Below are positions 1 to 7,301 of a stretch of 41,756 nucleotides of DNA, one piece after another. Origin of the DNA: Campylobacterales bacterium (GTDB lineage: Bacteria; Campylobacterota; Campylobacteria; Campylobacterales; Hydrogenimonadaceae). The stretch spans positions 1 through 41,756 of the forward strand of contig JALWMA010000090.1 in assembly GCA_027081015.1 (NCBI GenBank). Direction: 5' to 3'. Below the pieces are notes generated by a model. That model was given only the letters and a program-made list of their open reading frames with translations, was not told the DNA's origin and did not search any database. Position numbers and translations under genes: made by a program. How positions within the stretch are numbered: the stretch's first letter is position 1; every line of letters begins with the position of its first letter.

Positions 1-503
1 AGCTTGATGAGCCCGAAGGTCTCGTCGCGCTCCACGACACTCAGACCCTGCCTGGTGACAGACTGCTCCCTTCTAAGACCCGTTATCCAGACCTCCCTCT
101 TTTCGAGTGCGCGCTTGAGCGGCTCTATCTTTCTGACCCTGCAGCACCTCTTTCTATTCTCTATGCTCTCGTAAAATCCGTTTATCCCCTGCTCGAGCAC
201 CAGCCGCTCCACCTCGGTGCGGTCGGGGAAATAGGGCCTTATCTTCGTTTTGTAGAGCTGTTCGGTCCGCTCCCAGACGCTGTAGGTCTCTTCGGGAAGC
301 CTTCCCGTATCGAGCGTGAAAATCTCCGTTTCGGGATCTATGGAGAGGACCATGTGGGTCAGCACCTGGTCTTCGGCCCCGAAACTCGTGGCGAGGACGA
401 TTTTCCCTTTATACTCCCTTAGAAACTCTCTCAAAATAGCTTCTGGAGCGGTGTCGTCGTATAAATTTTCGTATCTTTTTGTCTCTTCTATCGTTGTCTG
501 CAT
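1..503 (-). CDS. cysH: Phosphoadenylyl-/adenylyl-sulfate reductase, partial (3' end outside window)
   Basis: Assimilatory reductase that turns APS or PAPS into sulfite in the cytoplasm, feeding sulfide to cysteine synthesis. The visible 167 residues start MQTTIEETKRYENLY. They hold the nucleotide-binding ATSFGAEDQV segment near residue 38 and the LDTGRLPEET stretch near residue 64, both typical of the family. The ENRKRCCRVRKIEPL segment near residue 115 carries the paired cysteines that ligate a 4Fe-4S cluster in APS-reductase-type members; E. coli PAPS reductase lacks this pair. The matching C-terminal CxxC would lie outside the window, so APS versus PAPS preference is inference. The ATG at 501-503 is preceded by AAAGGAG at good spacing. 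The DUF2061 gene ends 10 bases upstream, so the two are very likely cotranscribed. Confidence 0.93.
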   Translation of the reverse strand, partial: MQTTIEETKRYENLYDDTAPEAILREFLREYKGKIVLATSFGAEDQVLTHMVLSIDPETEIFTLDTGRLPEETYSVWERTEQLYKTKIRPYFPDRTEVERLVLEQGINGFYESIENRKRCCRVRKIEPLKRALEKREVWITGLRREQSVTRQGLSVVERDETFGLIK

Positions 504-513
504 AATACTCCTT

Positions 514-741
514 TCAAATCTGGTATTCCGGCTCTTTCTTTACCCTGCCGAGGGGAATTTTGTTCCAGGCCCGTTCGTGAAGATAGTAGAGAACCATCTT
601 CGTGACCAGTTCGATACTTCCGATCGATGCGGCCATACCCAGGCTCCCCGTAATGATGTAAGATATTATGATCGTATCGAGAGTGCCGAGCGCTCTCCAT
701 GAAACGGTCTTCACTACGCTTCTATACGGCTTCTCATGCAT
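514..741 (-). CDS. DUF2061 small membrane protein
   Basis: A 75-residue protein with two hydrophobic segments, about residues 18-34 and 38-53, and a conserved-looking C-terminal stretch LYYLHERAWNKIPLGR, which fits the DUF2061 family of predicted membrane proteins. The biochemical role is unknown. Members are often found beside assimilatory sulfate reduction genes, and here cysH follows after 10 bases on the same strand. That association, not the sequence, suggests a role in sulfur uptake or reduction. The ATG at 739-741 has AGAGGAAA upstream. A terminator-like hairpin after cysK and a TTGACT hexamer in the gap ahead of this gene suggest a separate transcript from metY-cysK. Confidence 0.85.
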   Translation of the reverse strand: MHEKPYRSVVKTVSWRALGTLDTIIISYIITGSLGMAASIGSIELVTKMVLYYLHERAWNKIPLGRVKKEPEYQI

Positions 742-793
742 GGCATGTTTCCTCTACTAAATAAAGTCTATCGAATTAGTCAAGAATACTCTC

Positions 794-833
794 AAAAAAA
801 ATTCTCTCCGGCGGTCTACTCGTATAGTCCGCC
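794..833 (-). terminator. Hairpin plus T-run at the end of cysK
   Basis: GGCGG (810-814) pairs with CCGCC (829-833), with three further pairs inside after one mismatch. On the minus strand this is followed eight bases later by a run of eight T (plus-strand A at 794-801). The stem overlaps the cysK stop codon. The T-run sits further from the stem than in classic intrinsic terminators, so it may work as a partial terminator between cysK and the DUF2061-cysH unit. Confidence 0.5.
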
Positions 834-1736
834 GCTAAGATAACGCTCGCCCGTGTCGTTGAGCATCGTCACCACCGTCTTGCCCCTGTTCTCCTCCCTG
901 CCGGCGATCGATGCGGCTGCAAATACGTTGGCACCCGAAGAGATTCCTACCAGCAGTCCCTCCTCTTTTGCCAGCTCCCTGGCAGTCGACATCGCAGCTT
1001 CGTCCGACACGGTGTATATTTCGTCATAGATCCCCGTATCGAGGATTTTAGGAACGAAGCCCGCGCCGATCCCCTGGATTTTGTGTGGAGCCGGGCCGCC
1101 TCCTCCGAGAACCGGAGAGTTTTTCGGCTCTACCGCCACTATGCGAATGTCGGGATTGTGCTCTTTGAGCACCTTCCCGACCCCCGTAATCGTACCCCCG
1201 GTACCGACCCCCGCTACGAAAATGTCGACTTTTCCGTCGGTGTCTCTGAGGATTTCGCGTGCCGTAGTCTCTATGTGTATCTGCGGGTTTGCCGGGTTTT
1301 CGAACTGCTGCAAGATTACGGCACTCTCCAGCTCCCCGGCAAGTTCATGCGCCTTCTGCACCGCTCCGGCCATGCCTTTCGCCGGTTCGGTCAGAACCAG
1401 TTCGGCGCCGAGGGCCGCAAGCAGTTTCCGCCTCTCGATGCTCATGGAAGACGGCATCGTGAGGATGAGCCTGATCCCCTTGGCGGCGGCTACCGAAGCG
1501 AGCGCGATGCCCGTGTTGCCGCTGGTGGGCTCTATGAGAACGGTATCTTCGGTTATTCTCCCGCTCTCGATGGCATCTTTTATCATATTCGCGCCTATGC
1601 GGTCCTTTACGGAGCCGGTCGGGTTCATAAACTCGCACTTTCCAAGCACCAAAGCCCCGCATCTGTCGGAAACCTCTCCAAGCTTTACCAGCGGGGTGTT
1701 TCCAATGAGTCCCGTTACATCTTCGGCATAGTTCAT
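816..1736 (-). CDS. cysK: Cysteine synthase A (O-acetylserine sulfhydrylase)
   Basis: PLP enzyme making cysteine from O-acetylserine and sulfide. At 306 aa it has the normal length. Motifs in order: NPTGSVKDR with the PLP lysine at residue 44, [11 protein letters not shown] (the substrate loop), [10 protein letters not shown] (the phosphate-binding loop) and GISSGAN near the C-terminus. The chosen start is the ATG at 1734-1736 (MNYAEDV), preceded by AAAGGAT at five bases. The same frame stays open further upstream but runs into the rrf2 gene. It lies 22 bases after an Rrf2-family regulator whose C-terminal tail resembles CysK-docking peptides, so CysK may also act as a regulatory partner here (inference). 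Confidence 0.97.
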   Translation of the reverse strand: MNYAEDVTGLIGNTPLVKLGEVSDRCGALVLGKCEFMNPTGSVKDRIGANMIKDAIESGRITEDTVLIEPTSGNTGIALASVAAAKGIRLILTMPSSMSIERRKLLAALGAELVLTEPAKGMAGAVQKAHELAGELESAVILQQFENPANPQIHIETTAREILRDTDGKVDIFVAGVGTGGTITGVGKVLKEHNPDIRIVAVEPKNSPVLGGGGPAPHKIQGIGAGFVPKILDTGIYDEIYTVSDEAAMSTARELAKEEGLLVGISSGANVFAAASIAGREENRGKTVVTMLNDTGERYLSGGLYE

Positions 1737-1758
1737 GAAATATCCTTTCTTTTTGGCG

Positions 1759-2175
1759 CTATATCGTATAGCAGAGCTGCTTGGAGAGCTTCTGCTCGTA
1801 CAGCCTGAAGTCGTCGAGCGAGATGTCGAATATCTCCTCCAGCTTCTTTTCGGCATCTTTGAAAAAGAGCTCCAGAACGCTGTTTCTGGTGACCGTTTCG
1901 GTTATCCGAAACCCGCCCTCGAGAGACTTCAGGAGTTCTAACACCCTTATCTCCGAAGGGTCCGACGCCAGCATGTACCCTCCGTAGGCCCCCCTTACGC
2001 TTTTGACGAAACCGTCTTTTTTTAGCGTGTTGAGCAGCTGTTCGAGGTAGTTTTGCGGTATCGCCGCCCTTTCGGCGATATCGCGTATCTTTACCGGTTT
2101 TTTGAACTGATACTCTTTCGAGAGCTCATACATGGCCAGCAGGCCGTATGTGCCCTTGGAGGAGAGGAGGGTCAT
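1759..2175 (-). CDS. Rrf2-family transcriptional regulator, possibly CymR-like
   Basis: A 138-residue winged-helix regulator. The N-terminus [19 protein letters not shown] and the [15 protein letters not shown] and [10 protein letters not shown] segments are the standard Rrf2 signature. The region where IscR and NsrR carry three Fe-S cysteines has none here, so it is not a cluster sensor of that kind. Known relatives without cysteines include Bacillus CymR, which represses cysteine genes only in complex with CysK. The protein ends Cys-Tyr-Thr-Ile, and a C-terminal isoleucine after an aromatic-containing tail is what CysE, CdiA toxin and CymR insert into the CysK active site. The gene starts one base after the metY stop and lies 22 bases ahead of cysK, so it is cotranscribed with both. 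Cysteine-responsive control of this operon is inference. Confidence 0.9.
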   Translation of the reverse strand: MTLLSSKGTYGLLAMYELSKEYQFKKPVKIRDIAERAAIPQNYLEQLLNTLKKDGFVKSVRGAYGGYMLASDPSEIRVLELLKSLEGGFRITETVTRNSVLELFFKDAEKKLEEIFDISLDDFRLYEQKLSKQLCYTI

Positions 2176-2176
2176 G

Positions 2177-3442
2177 TCAGCTCTCCATCGCCTGTTTTAG
2201 ATCTTCTATGAGATCCTCGTAAGCCTCGAGCCCCACGCTGAGCCTGACAAGGCCAGGCGTGACACCGGTTTTTTTGAGTTCTTCCTCACTTAGCTGCTGA
2301 TGTGTCGTACTCGCCGGATGGGTGATGATCGATTTCGAGTCCCCGATGTTCACGACGACGCTGAAGAGCTTGGTGTTGTCCAGAATCTTTTTCGCATACT
2401 CCAGGTCTCCGACATCGAAGCTCACGAGTCCCGAAGCCATACCGTCCCTGAAGTAGCGATCCACCTTTTCGCGGTTCGCATCGTCTGCAAGGGCGGGGTA
2501 GTTGACCTTGAGAACCTTCGGGTGGCCCTTCAGGAACTCGGCGACCTTAAGCGCGTTTTTGGAGTGCTCCCTGACCCTCACCGCGAGGGTCTCGAGACCC
2601 TGTATATGCAGCCAGGAGTTGAAAGGTGCGGGAGCGGCACCGATGTCGCGAATGAGCGAGAGCCTGATCCTCAGGGTAAAGATCGGAAACGGAAGATCGG
2701 CGTAGACGAGGCCGTGGTAGCTTTCGTCGGGTTCGTTGAAGTGCGGATACTTTGCGTTTCCGATCAGTTTGGAGTTGAGATCTTTGCTCTCCACTATAAG
2801 ACCGCCTATGGCCGTGCCCTGTCCGTTTATATATTTGCTCGCACTGTGTACGACGACATCGACGCCGTGTTCGAGCGGGTTGAATATGACGGGTGTGGCG
2901 ACGGTGTTGTCGCAGATGGTCACTACATTGTAATTCGATGCGATCTCGACGATCCTGTCGACATCGGCAACGCTGATGTGAGGATTCGAGAGCGATTCGA
3001 AAAAGATCGCTTTGGTCTTTTCGTCTATAAGATCTTCGAGGTCCGAAGCGGTGTCGCTGTCGAACACTCTGGCCTCTATGCCGAAGCGTTTTACGGTATG
3101 TGTAAGGAGTGTTGTGGCTCCGCCGTATATCTTTTTTGCGACGATTATGTTGTCGCCCGCTTCGGCGAGGTTCGCTACAGAGTAGAAGATGGCCGCCTGT
3201 CCGCTCGATGTGGCGATCGCCGCAGCGCCCTTTTCGAGTGCCGCGATTCGATTTTCGAGCACCTCGGTCGTCGGGTTGTTGAGCCTGGTATATATGGGCC
3301 CGAGCTCTTTGAGCGCAAAGAGGTTTGCGGCACGCTCCGCGGTCTCGAAGTCGTAGGCTGTCGTCTGGTAGATAGGAACGGCCATGGTTTTGTAGTCGTC
3401 TTTGTCGTAACCGTAGTGTAGTGCGAGTGTCTGTTCTCTCAT
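2177..3442 (-). CDS. metY: O-acetylhomoserine sulfhydrylase
   Basis: Cys/Met-metabolism PLP enzyme of 421 aa. It converts O-acetylhomoserine plus sulfide to homocysteine, the direct sulfhydrylation route to methionine. The PLP lysine is K203 in SASKYINGQGT, which is followed by the family IGG motif, and the GPIYTRLNNPTTEVLE stretch near residue 48 is the conserved substrate and cofactor region. Length and the N-terminal LALHYGYDKDD fit MetY rather than the shorter MetB/MetC (about 380-400 aa). The ATG at 3440-3442 has AAAGGAC upstream. It is first in the metY-rrf2-cysK operon, downstream of a clear promoter. Cystathionine enzymes are the main alternative but less likely. Confidence 0.93.
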   Translation of the reverse strand: MREQTLALHYGYDKDDYKTMAVPIYQTTAYDFETAERAANLFALKELGPIYTRLNNPTTEVLENRIAALEKGAAAIATSSGQAAIFYSVANLAEAGDNIIVAKKIYGGATTLLTHTVKRFGIEARVFDSDTASDLEDLIDEKTKAIFFESLSNPHISVADVDRIVEIASNYNVVTICDNTVATPVIFNPLEHGVDVVVHSASKYINGQGTAIGGLIVESKDLNSKLIGNAKYPHFNEPDESYHGLVYADLPFPIFTLRIRLSLIRDIGAAPAPFNSWLHIQGLETLAVRVREHSKNALKVAEFLKGHPKVLKVNYPALADDANREKVDRYFRDGMASGLVSFDVGDLEYAKKILDNTKLFSVVVNIGDSKSIITHPASTTHQQLSEEELKKTGVTPGLVRLSVGLEAYEDLIEDLKQAMES

Positions 3443-3456
3443 CTTTTCTGTCCTTT

Positions 3457-3480
3457 ACAATTTGTGATTTGTGTAATTGT
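3457..3480. promoter_or_regulatory. Inverted repeat overlapping the metY -10 region, candidate operator
   Basis: ACAATT (3457-3462) and AATTGT (3475-3480) form six-base inverted arms around a 12-base centre containing two TTTGTG-like copies. The right arm overlaps the -10 hexamer of the metY promoter, and the element covers the expected transcription start. This is where a repressor would act. The Rrf2 protein encoded in the same operon is the natural candidate. Only the geometry is seen; binding is inference. Confidence 0.4.
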
Positions 3481-3504
3481 AATGGAAAAAAGAGTTAATG
3501 TCAA
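3476..3504 (-). promoter_or_regulatory. Sigma-70 type promoter of metY-rrf2-cysK
   Basis: On the minus strand TTGACA (3499-3504) and TACAAT (3476-3481) are separated by 17 bases, a near-consensus promoter. The -10 lies about 34 bases ahead of the metY start codon. A TATCGATA palindrome sits at 3508-3515, just upstream of the -35. Confidence 0.8.
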
Positions 3505-3575
3505 GTATATCGATAGAGTTTACGTAGTATTGGTGCCGACAATATGAACCGTCGAGCGGCATATCTGCATCTATC

Positions 3576-3603
3576 TTGATGAAACCTATTGATTTTGTAT
3601 AAT
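3576..3603 (+). promoter_or_regulatory. Promoter-like pair on the plus strand with no gene in front
   Basis: TTGATG (3576-3581) and TATAAT (3598-3603) are 16 bases apart. No plus-strand gene follows. A transcript would cross the hairpin at 3659-3684 and run antisense to the end of the tetraheme cytochrome gene. It could drive a small RNA or be a chance match in an A+T-rich gap. Confidence 0.3.
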
Positions 3604-3658
3604 TATGTTAGTGCCGTTTTAAATATTGAATGTATCGATGAAGATAAAAGAGTGAGAT

Positions 3659-3684
3659 ATCCGGCCCTCTGAAAAGAGCCGGAT
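3659..3684 (-). terminator. Hairpin terminator after the tetraheme cytochrome gene
   Basis: ATCCGG pairs with CCGGAT, followed inward by CTCT/AGAG around a GAAA loop. It lies 13 bases beyond the stop codon of the 3698-4378 gene. On the minus strand the stem is followed by a T-rich stretch including TTTT, moderately like an intrinsic terminator. Confidence 0.55.
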
Positions 3685-3697
3685 GCTTGGAGAGTGT

Positions 3698-4378
3698 CTA
3701 CTTGTCGTGGCAGGTTTTGCAGAGTTCGCTGCCTGTGTTCCTGTGTCTAAGGAAAGTGTTATTTGTGACAGAGTGTGGGTCATGGCAGCTTACACACTGA
3801 ACTTTACCGTTTCTAAGAAGATCGTTGATCGTTGTAGCGCGGTTCCATCCGGTAATGGCAGTATCTTTTGGCTTTAGGCTGGCTGCTCCTTCAACATAAG
3901 GTATTGAAATAGGGTGGTCGTTTGTCAAATCCCCATAAAGACCTATTGCGAGTGACGGATCGGATCTTAATATTTTAGGAGTGCTCCGTCCTATTAGTGC
4001 TCCATTGGTATTGTAATTACCGGAACCTGGAGCATTAATTACGGTATTTGCGGCACTGACTCCGTCATGACAACTCAGGCATGCCAAGGAGGCGCCAGAA
4101 GGAGAAGGATCGGTTTCTGTTCCGGCGATGGTTTTTCCCGCAACTCCTTCTGCTGTAGCACCATACATGGTGAATGATGTCCCTGTCGTAGGCTTGTTCC
4201 ATAGCGGAGCGTCGAACTCTATGTTGCTTCCATGCGGAGTGTGACAGTAGACACAAATCTCATCATTGTCGCCTACTTGTCCAGTGCTCAAGTCATGTAG
4301 TGAGCCCACCATGGTAGCAAAAAGACTTGTACCCATAAAAGATGCAAGCCCGATACATAGCAGTAGTTTCTTTCTCAT
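3698..4378 (-). CDS. Secreted tetraheme cytochrome c
   Basis: A 226-residue protein with a Sec signal peptide (about residues 1-21, ending LFA) and four CxxCH heme sites: CVYCH, CLSCH, CVSCH and CKTCH. Two of these are followed by TPHGS and DPHS, the doubled-CXXCH arrangement found in cytochrome c3/c7-like multiheme proteins. It should sit in the periplasm and carry electrons; donor and acceptor cannot be read from the sequence. The ATG at 4376-4378 has a strong AGGAGGGGG site. The coding stretch is visibly poorer in G+C than its neighbours in parts (about 43% in one hand-counted 60-base line), which may point to transfer. An 18-bp direct-repeat box upstream is shared with the monoheme gene at 11222-11566. 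Confidence 0.92.
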   Translation of the reverse strand: MRKKLLLCIGLASFMGTSLFATMVGSLHDLSTGQVGDNDEICVYCHTPHGSNIEFDAPLWNKPTTGTSFTMYGATAEGVAGKTIAGTETDPSPSGASLACLSCHDGVSAANTVINAPGSGNYNTNGALIGRSTPKILRSDPSLAIGLYGDLTNDHPISIPYVEGAASLKPKDTAITGWNRATTINDLLRNGKVQCVSCHDPHSVTNNTFLRHRNTGSELCKTCHDK

Positions 4379-4431
4379 TATCCCCCTCCTTCGATGTTTC
4401 AGTTTTTGACTTGAATATTATTGCATAATAG

Positions 4432-4449
4432 TGTAAAAGCAGTGTAAAA
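4432..4449 (-). promoter_or_regulatory. Direct-repeat box TGTAAAA-N4-TGTAAAA ahead of the tetraheme gene
   Basis: Two TGTAAAA copies 11 bases apart (4432-4438 and 4443-4449, written on the plus strand) lie 54-71 bases before the start codon. A -10-like AT-rich block follows about ten bases closer to the gene. The same box, differing by one base in the spacer, lies 48-65 bases before the gene at 11222-11566. Direct repeats at one helical turn are typical of OmpR-family binding sites, and such a regulator is encoded at 6645-7301. Confidence 0.55.
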
Positions 4450-4537
4450 TAATCTGAAATAACTGATTGAATATGATAAAAAATGGTTGGAAAGAGAAAA
4501 TTTGGTGTTATTTAAGTATTTGAGAGGGGAAATTTCT

Positions 4538-4558
4538 CTCCCGCTTCGAAAGCGGGAG
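4538..4558 (-). terminator. Nine-pair hairpin after the secreted coiled-coil protein gene
   Basis: CTCCCGCTT (4538-4546) and AAGCGGGAG (4550-4558) form a perfect nine-base-pair stem with a three-base loop, eight bases after the stop codon of the 4566-5216 gene. The following minus-strand tract is only modestly T-rich, so strength is uncertain. Confidence 0.6.
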
Positions 4559-4565
4559 CAAAGTT

Positions 4566-5216
4566 TTAAAAACCGCACGCCTCCGCTCTTGTTGAGCCGG
4601 CTTTAAATATGACCTTATGGTCAGGACCGTCTGAGAAAAAATGAATATTTGAGCTTCTCGGCCAAATATCAGCAATGAAATCACCTCCGTCACCGTAAGC
4701 TCTTAGTTTAAGCCGTTCGTGTTTTGCGGATTCGGCAATTATGCCTCTTGCGACCCCCCATTCTCGTGAAATTCCTCTTGTAAAATTCATCTGTGTGTAT
4801 GTCAGATCATTTTGCGGGTCTCCGTTGAAGTAGTAGTTACGTCCAAACGGATCGTCGGGATTTCCGTTCAGGTAGTAGCCGAAGAGAGAGATAAAGCGCG
4901 GGCCGGATGTGCAGATCTCCATGCTGTCCTCTCTTCCGTCACCGTCAATATCGCCTGTCGATTTGGCATAGACCCAGTCGCCGTCTTTGACGTCGAGCGC
5001 CGTTATATAGGCGTTGAACTCGTCGAGTGTGAAGTTGCCCTGACTAATCGTGAACTCCCTTTGCGGGTGGAAAGATTCGAGTCTCGTTACCCTCTGCTCT
5101 ATGGAGTCCATGCGCGCTTCCAGCGCCGATAGCCTCTCTTCGATCGTCTGTGCCTGCAAAGAGCCTGCAGTAACCAAAAGCAGCAGCGATGCCGCCGTCA
5201 AAAATCTTTTGCCCAT
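4566..5216 (-). CDS. Secreted protein with short coiled coil, unknown function
   Basis: 216 residues starting MGKRFLTAAS, with a signal peptide cleaved near QAQ (about residue 23). A short heptad coiled coil follows, TIEERLSALEARMDSIEQ to about residue 48. The rest is a globular domain rich in Asp, Gly and aromatics. One loop, DIDGDGREDS near residue 89, resembles an EF-hand or thrombospondin-3 calcium loop. Two cysteines (EICTSG and the C-terminal EACGF) could form a disulfide. I do not recognise the family. The start at 5214-5216 is chosen over an upstream ATG in frame because it has AAGGAGG at ideal spacing and begins the signal peptide. A promoter lies at 5250-5279. Position inside the cytochrome island hints at a role in the cell envelope. 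Confidence 0.8.
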   Translation of the reverse strand: MGKRFLTAASLLLLVTAGSLQAQTIEERLSALEARMDSIEQRVTRLESFHPQREFTISQGNFTLDEFNAYITALDVKDGDWVYAKSTGDIDGDGREDSMEICTSGPRFISLFGYYLNGNPDDPFGRNYYFNGDPQNDLTYTQMNFTRGISREWGVARGIIAESAKHERLKLRAYGDGGDFIADIWPRSSNIHFFSDGPDHKVIFKAGSTRAEACGF

Positions 5217-5249
5217 AATTGCCTCCTTCTGTTTATTTGGAACGGAAAA

Positions 5250-5279
5250 AGTGTAGCATTTAATGGTGTTGCATGTCAA
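5250..5279 (-). promoter_or_regulatory. Promoter of the secreted coiled-coil protein gene
   Basis: On the minus strand TTGACA (5274-5279) and TACACT (5250-5255) are 18 bases apart, ending about 33 bases before the start codon. The rest of the gap to 5473 shows only weak AT-rich symmetry and no gene. Confidence 0.7.
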
Positions 5280-5473
5280 TAAAGAGCTATAAACAACAAA
5301 AAAAGTTATCAAAAAATCCATATAAAATAATCTCTATTTATTTACCTGCGTAGACGCATTTTTAAAAAATGTTATATTCATATGGTCGCTTCGGCGGCGG
5401 AGTCCGCAAAGGTTTGCGCGATGCGGCTCTTTGGACGGGCCGGGCAGATAAAGGGGCGGTCGTTAGAGGGCGG

Positions 5474-6655
5474 CTATTTTTCGCTCTTTTCGGTGAAGGT
5501 GTATTCGAAGTAGCTCCCTTTTTCGGGTTCGGAGACTATCTTTACTCCTATGTTCTCTTCGTTCACGATCTTTCCGACTATGTTGAGGCCGATGCCGAAG
5601 CCCCCTTTGGTGTGGTCTTCCCTGTAGTAGCGCGAAAAGATTCTCTGGGTATCTTTTATGCCTATTCCGTAATCTTTGAAGCCCAGCACTATCTTGTCGC
5701 CGTCGCGTTTTAGAGACAAAATCACCTCTCCGCCCTCGTAGGAGTACTTGATGGCGTTTGAGAGGTTGTTGTCTACGATCTTTTGGAGTTTGGTCGGAAC
5801 GAAATCGATATATATGTCGTCTTCTATCTCCAGGTGGAGGGTGATATCTTTCAGCTCCGCTATATCTTTGAAGTAGTCGGCCGATTTTTTCAGGAATTTG
5901 CTGAAGTTTATACGTTTTTTGTCGCTCTTGTTGATCGTGTGCTCTTTGATAAGGTAGTTCATGTCGTCATAGAGCGACGAGAGGATCTTGGCGGCCGACT
6001 TTATGCGCGAGAGGTGGCGGTTCTTTCCAAACTTCTCGGTAAACATATCTATATTTATGTTTATGATCGATAGCGGGGTGTTTATCTCGTGCATCGAGTC
6101 TTTTATGAAGTCGTCGAGGGCCCTGTTGATCTCTTTGAAGGGTCTGGAGAAGTTTTTGAGTATCATGAATGAAAAGAGGAACGTAACGGCGAGGATCGAG
6201 AGAAATATTATGAGAATGTTGAACAGAATCGTGTAGATATTGAACTCCGTACCCGTCACGAGGTATTTGGCGCCGAAGTAGTACTCGTCGGGAAATTCGG
6301 TTACGTAGTATCTGTAGTTTCCCTGCTTGTGGTAGCCCTGTTTCAGGTTCAGCGCCGAGATGGGCTCTTTTATCAGGGTGAAAATTGCGTTGCCGTTTCT
6401 GTCGTAGAGGCCTGCCTGGTAAGATTTGAACCTCGGAAACGTGAAAGTGCTCTGGAACCTGCTGTCGAACTTCTCCATCTCGTTTATAATCTGGATGCTC
6501 TTTTTTTTGAGCGCCATCTCCGTTTTTACCTCTTCGAGGTTGTAGGTGTAGTTGTCGTAGATAGCGAATGGGACGAGCAGAATGGCCATTACTATCAGTG
6601 TGTAGAGTATGGAGTATCTGAGTGAAAATCTCGATTCGTTTATGTCAAGTTTCAA
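5474..6655 (-). CDS. Membrane sensor histidine kinase
   Basis: 393 residues. Two membrane segments (about 14-33 and 141-165) flank a periplasmic domain of about 105 residues. The catalytic part has the H box DSMHEINTPLSIINI with the phospho-accepting His189, the N box NNLSNAIKYS near residue 302, and the G boxes KDYGIGIKD and GGFGIGLNIV. No HAMP or PAS domain is evident between the second membrane segment and the H box, so signal passes directly. The HEINTP version of the H box is common in Campylobacterota kinases. The gene overlaps the response regulator stop by 11 bases, so the two are translationally coupled and form a pair. The ligand is unknown; the surrounding cytochrome genes suggest a redox-related or electron-acceptor signal (inference). 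Confidence 0.93.
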   Translation of the reverse strand: MKLDINESRFSLRYSILYTLIVMAILLVPFAIYDNYTYNLEEVKTEMALKKKSIQIINEMEKFDSRFQSTFTFPRFKSYQAGLYDRNGNAIFTLIKEPISALNLKQGYHKQGNYRYYVTEFPDEYYFGAKYLVTGTEFNIYTILFNILIIFLSILAVTFLFSFMILKNFSRPFKEINRALDDFIKDSMHEINTPLSIININIDMFTEKFGKNRHLSRIKSAAKILSSLYDDMNYLIKEHTINKSDKKRINFSKFLKKSADYFKDIAELKDITLHLEIEDDIYIDFVPTKLQKIVDNNLSNAIKYSYEGGEVILSLKRDGDKIVLGFKDYGIGIKDTQRIFSRYYREDHTKGGFGIGLNIVGKIVNEENIGVKIVSEPEKGSYFEYTFTEKSEK

Positions 6656-7301
6656 GTTTGTACCCTACGCCGCGGATATTGGTTATGAGATCTTTGTTCA
6701 GCTTCTTTCTGAGGTTGTTTATCTGTACCCTTACGTTTGCGGGATCTACATAGTCTTCCCAGACATATTCGGTAATCATCTCGGGGGTGACTACCCGGTT
6801 TTTGTATTTTATAAAAAGATCGAGGATCATCTTCTCCGTTTTCGAGAGGCTCACCTCCTCTTCGTCTTTGGTAAGGGTAAAGGAGTCGGTGTGGTATTCG
6901 TACCCTCCCGGAAGCTTTATGGTCTCTTCGTTCGAGCGTAAAGAGGCGAGTTTCAGGGCGGTCGCTACGCGCAGCTTGAGCTCTTTCATATCGAACGGTT
7001 TTTTTATGTAGTCGCAGCAACCGAGGTCGTAGCCGCGCTCCATGCTGTCTATTTCGGTCAGGGAGGTTATGAAGATGGTCGGGGTCTGAATACCGTTTTT
7101 GCGCAGCTGCTCCAGAAGTTCGAAGCCGTTGATCCCGGGAACGTTCACATCTACGAGCAGAAGGTCGTAAGAGCCCTCGAACGTAGCATCGAGAACAGAC
7201 TTTCCGTCGGAGAACTCTTCGACTATGTAGCCGTTCTCTTCGAGCAGCTCTTTTATCGATTTTCTCAGCATATATTCGTCTTCGAGCAGTAGGATCTTCA
7301 T
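6645..7301 (-). CDS. OmpR-family response regulator
   Basis: 218 residues: receiver domain about 1-115 with acidic pocket E7-D8-E9, phospho-accepting Asp51 in LLLVDVNVPG and the conserved KKPF lysine near 101. A winged-helix DNA-binding domain covers about 125-216, ending NIRGVGYKLET, the OmpR/PhoB hallmark. It overlaps the upstream Cache gene by ATGA and the downstream kinase by 11 bases. Family members bind direct repeats about one helical turn apart, and two such repeats lie ahead of the cytochrome genes at 4432-4449 and 11617-11634. That these are its targets is inference. Confidence 0.95.
   Translation of the reverse strand: MKILLLEDEYMLRKSIKELLEENGYIVEEFSDGKSVLDATFEGSYDLLLVDVNVPGINGFELLEQLRKNGIQTPTIFITSLTEIDSMERGYDLGCCDYIKKPFDMKELKLRVATALKLASLRSNEETIKLPGGYEYHTDSFTLTKDEEEVSLSKTEKMILDLFIKYKNRVVTPEMITEYVWEDYVDPANVRVQINNLRKKLNKDLITNIRGVGYKLET

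Noticed and set aside
2300-3421. Long open frame on the plus strand opposite metY (373 codons)
   Set aside because: Shadow of a strongly biased gene; no family motifs, no ribosome site, and the opposite strand encodes a complete enzyme.
4566-5321. Longer N-terminus of the secreted coiled-coil protein (start at 5321)
   Set aside because: The extension covers the promoter and ribosome site, and the signal peptide begins at 5216.
5350-5375. Short hairpin TGCG-TAGA-CGCA with T-run on the plus strand
   Set aside because: Only four base pairs and no plus-strand gene ends there.
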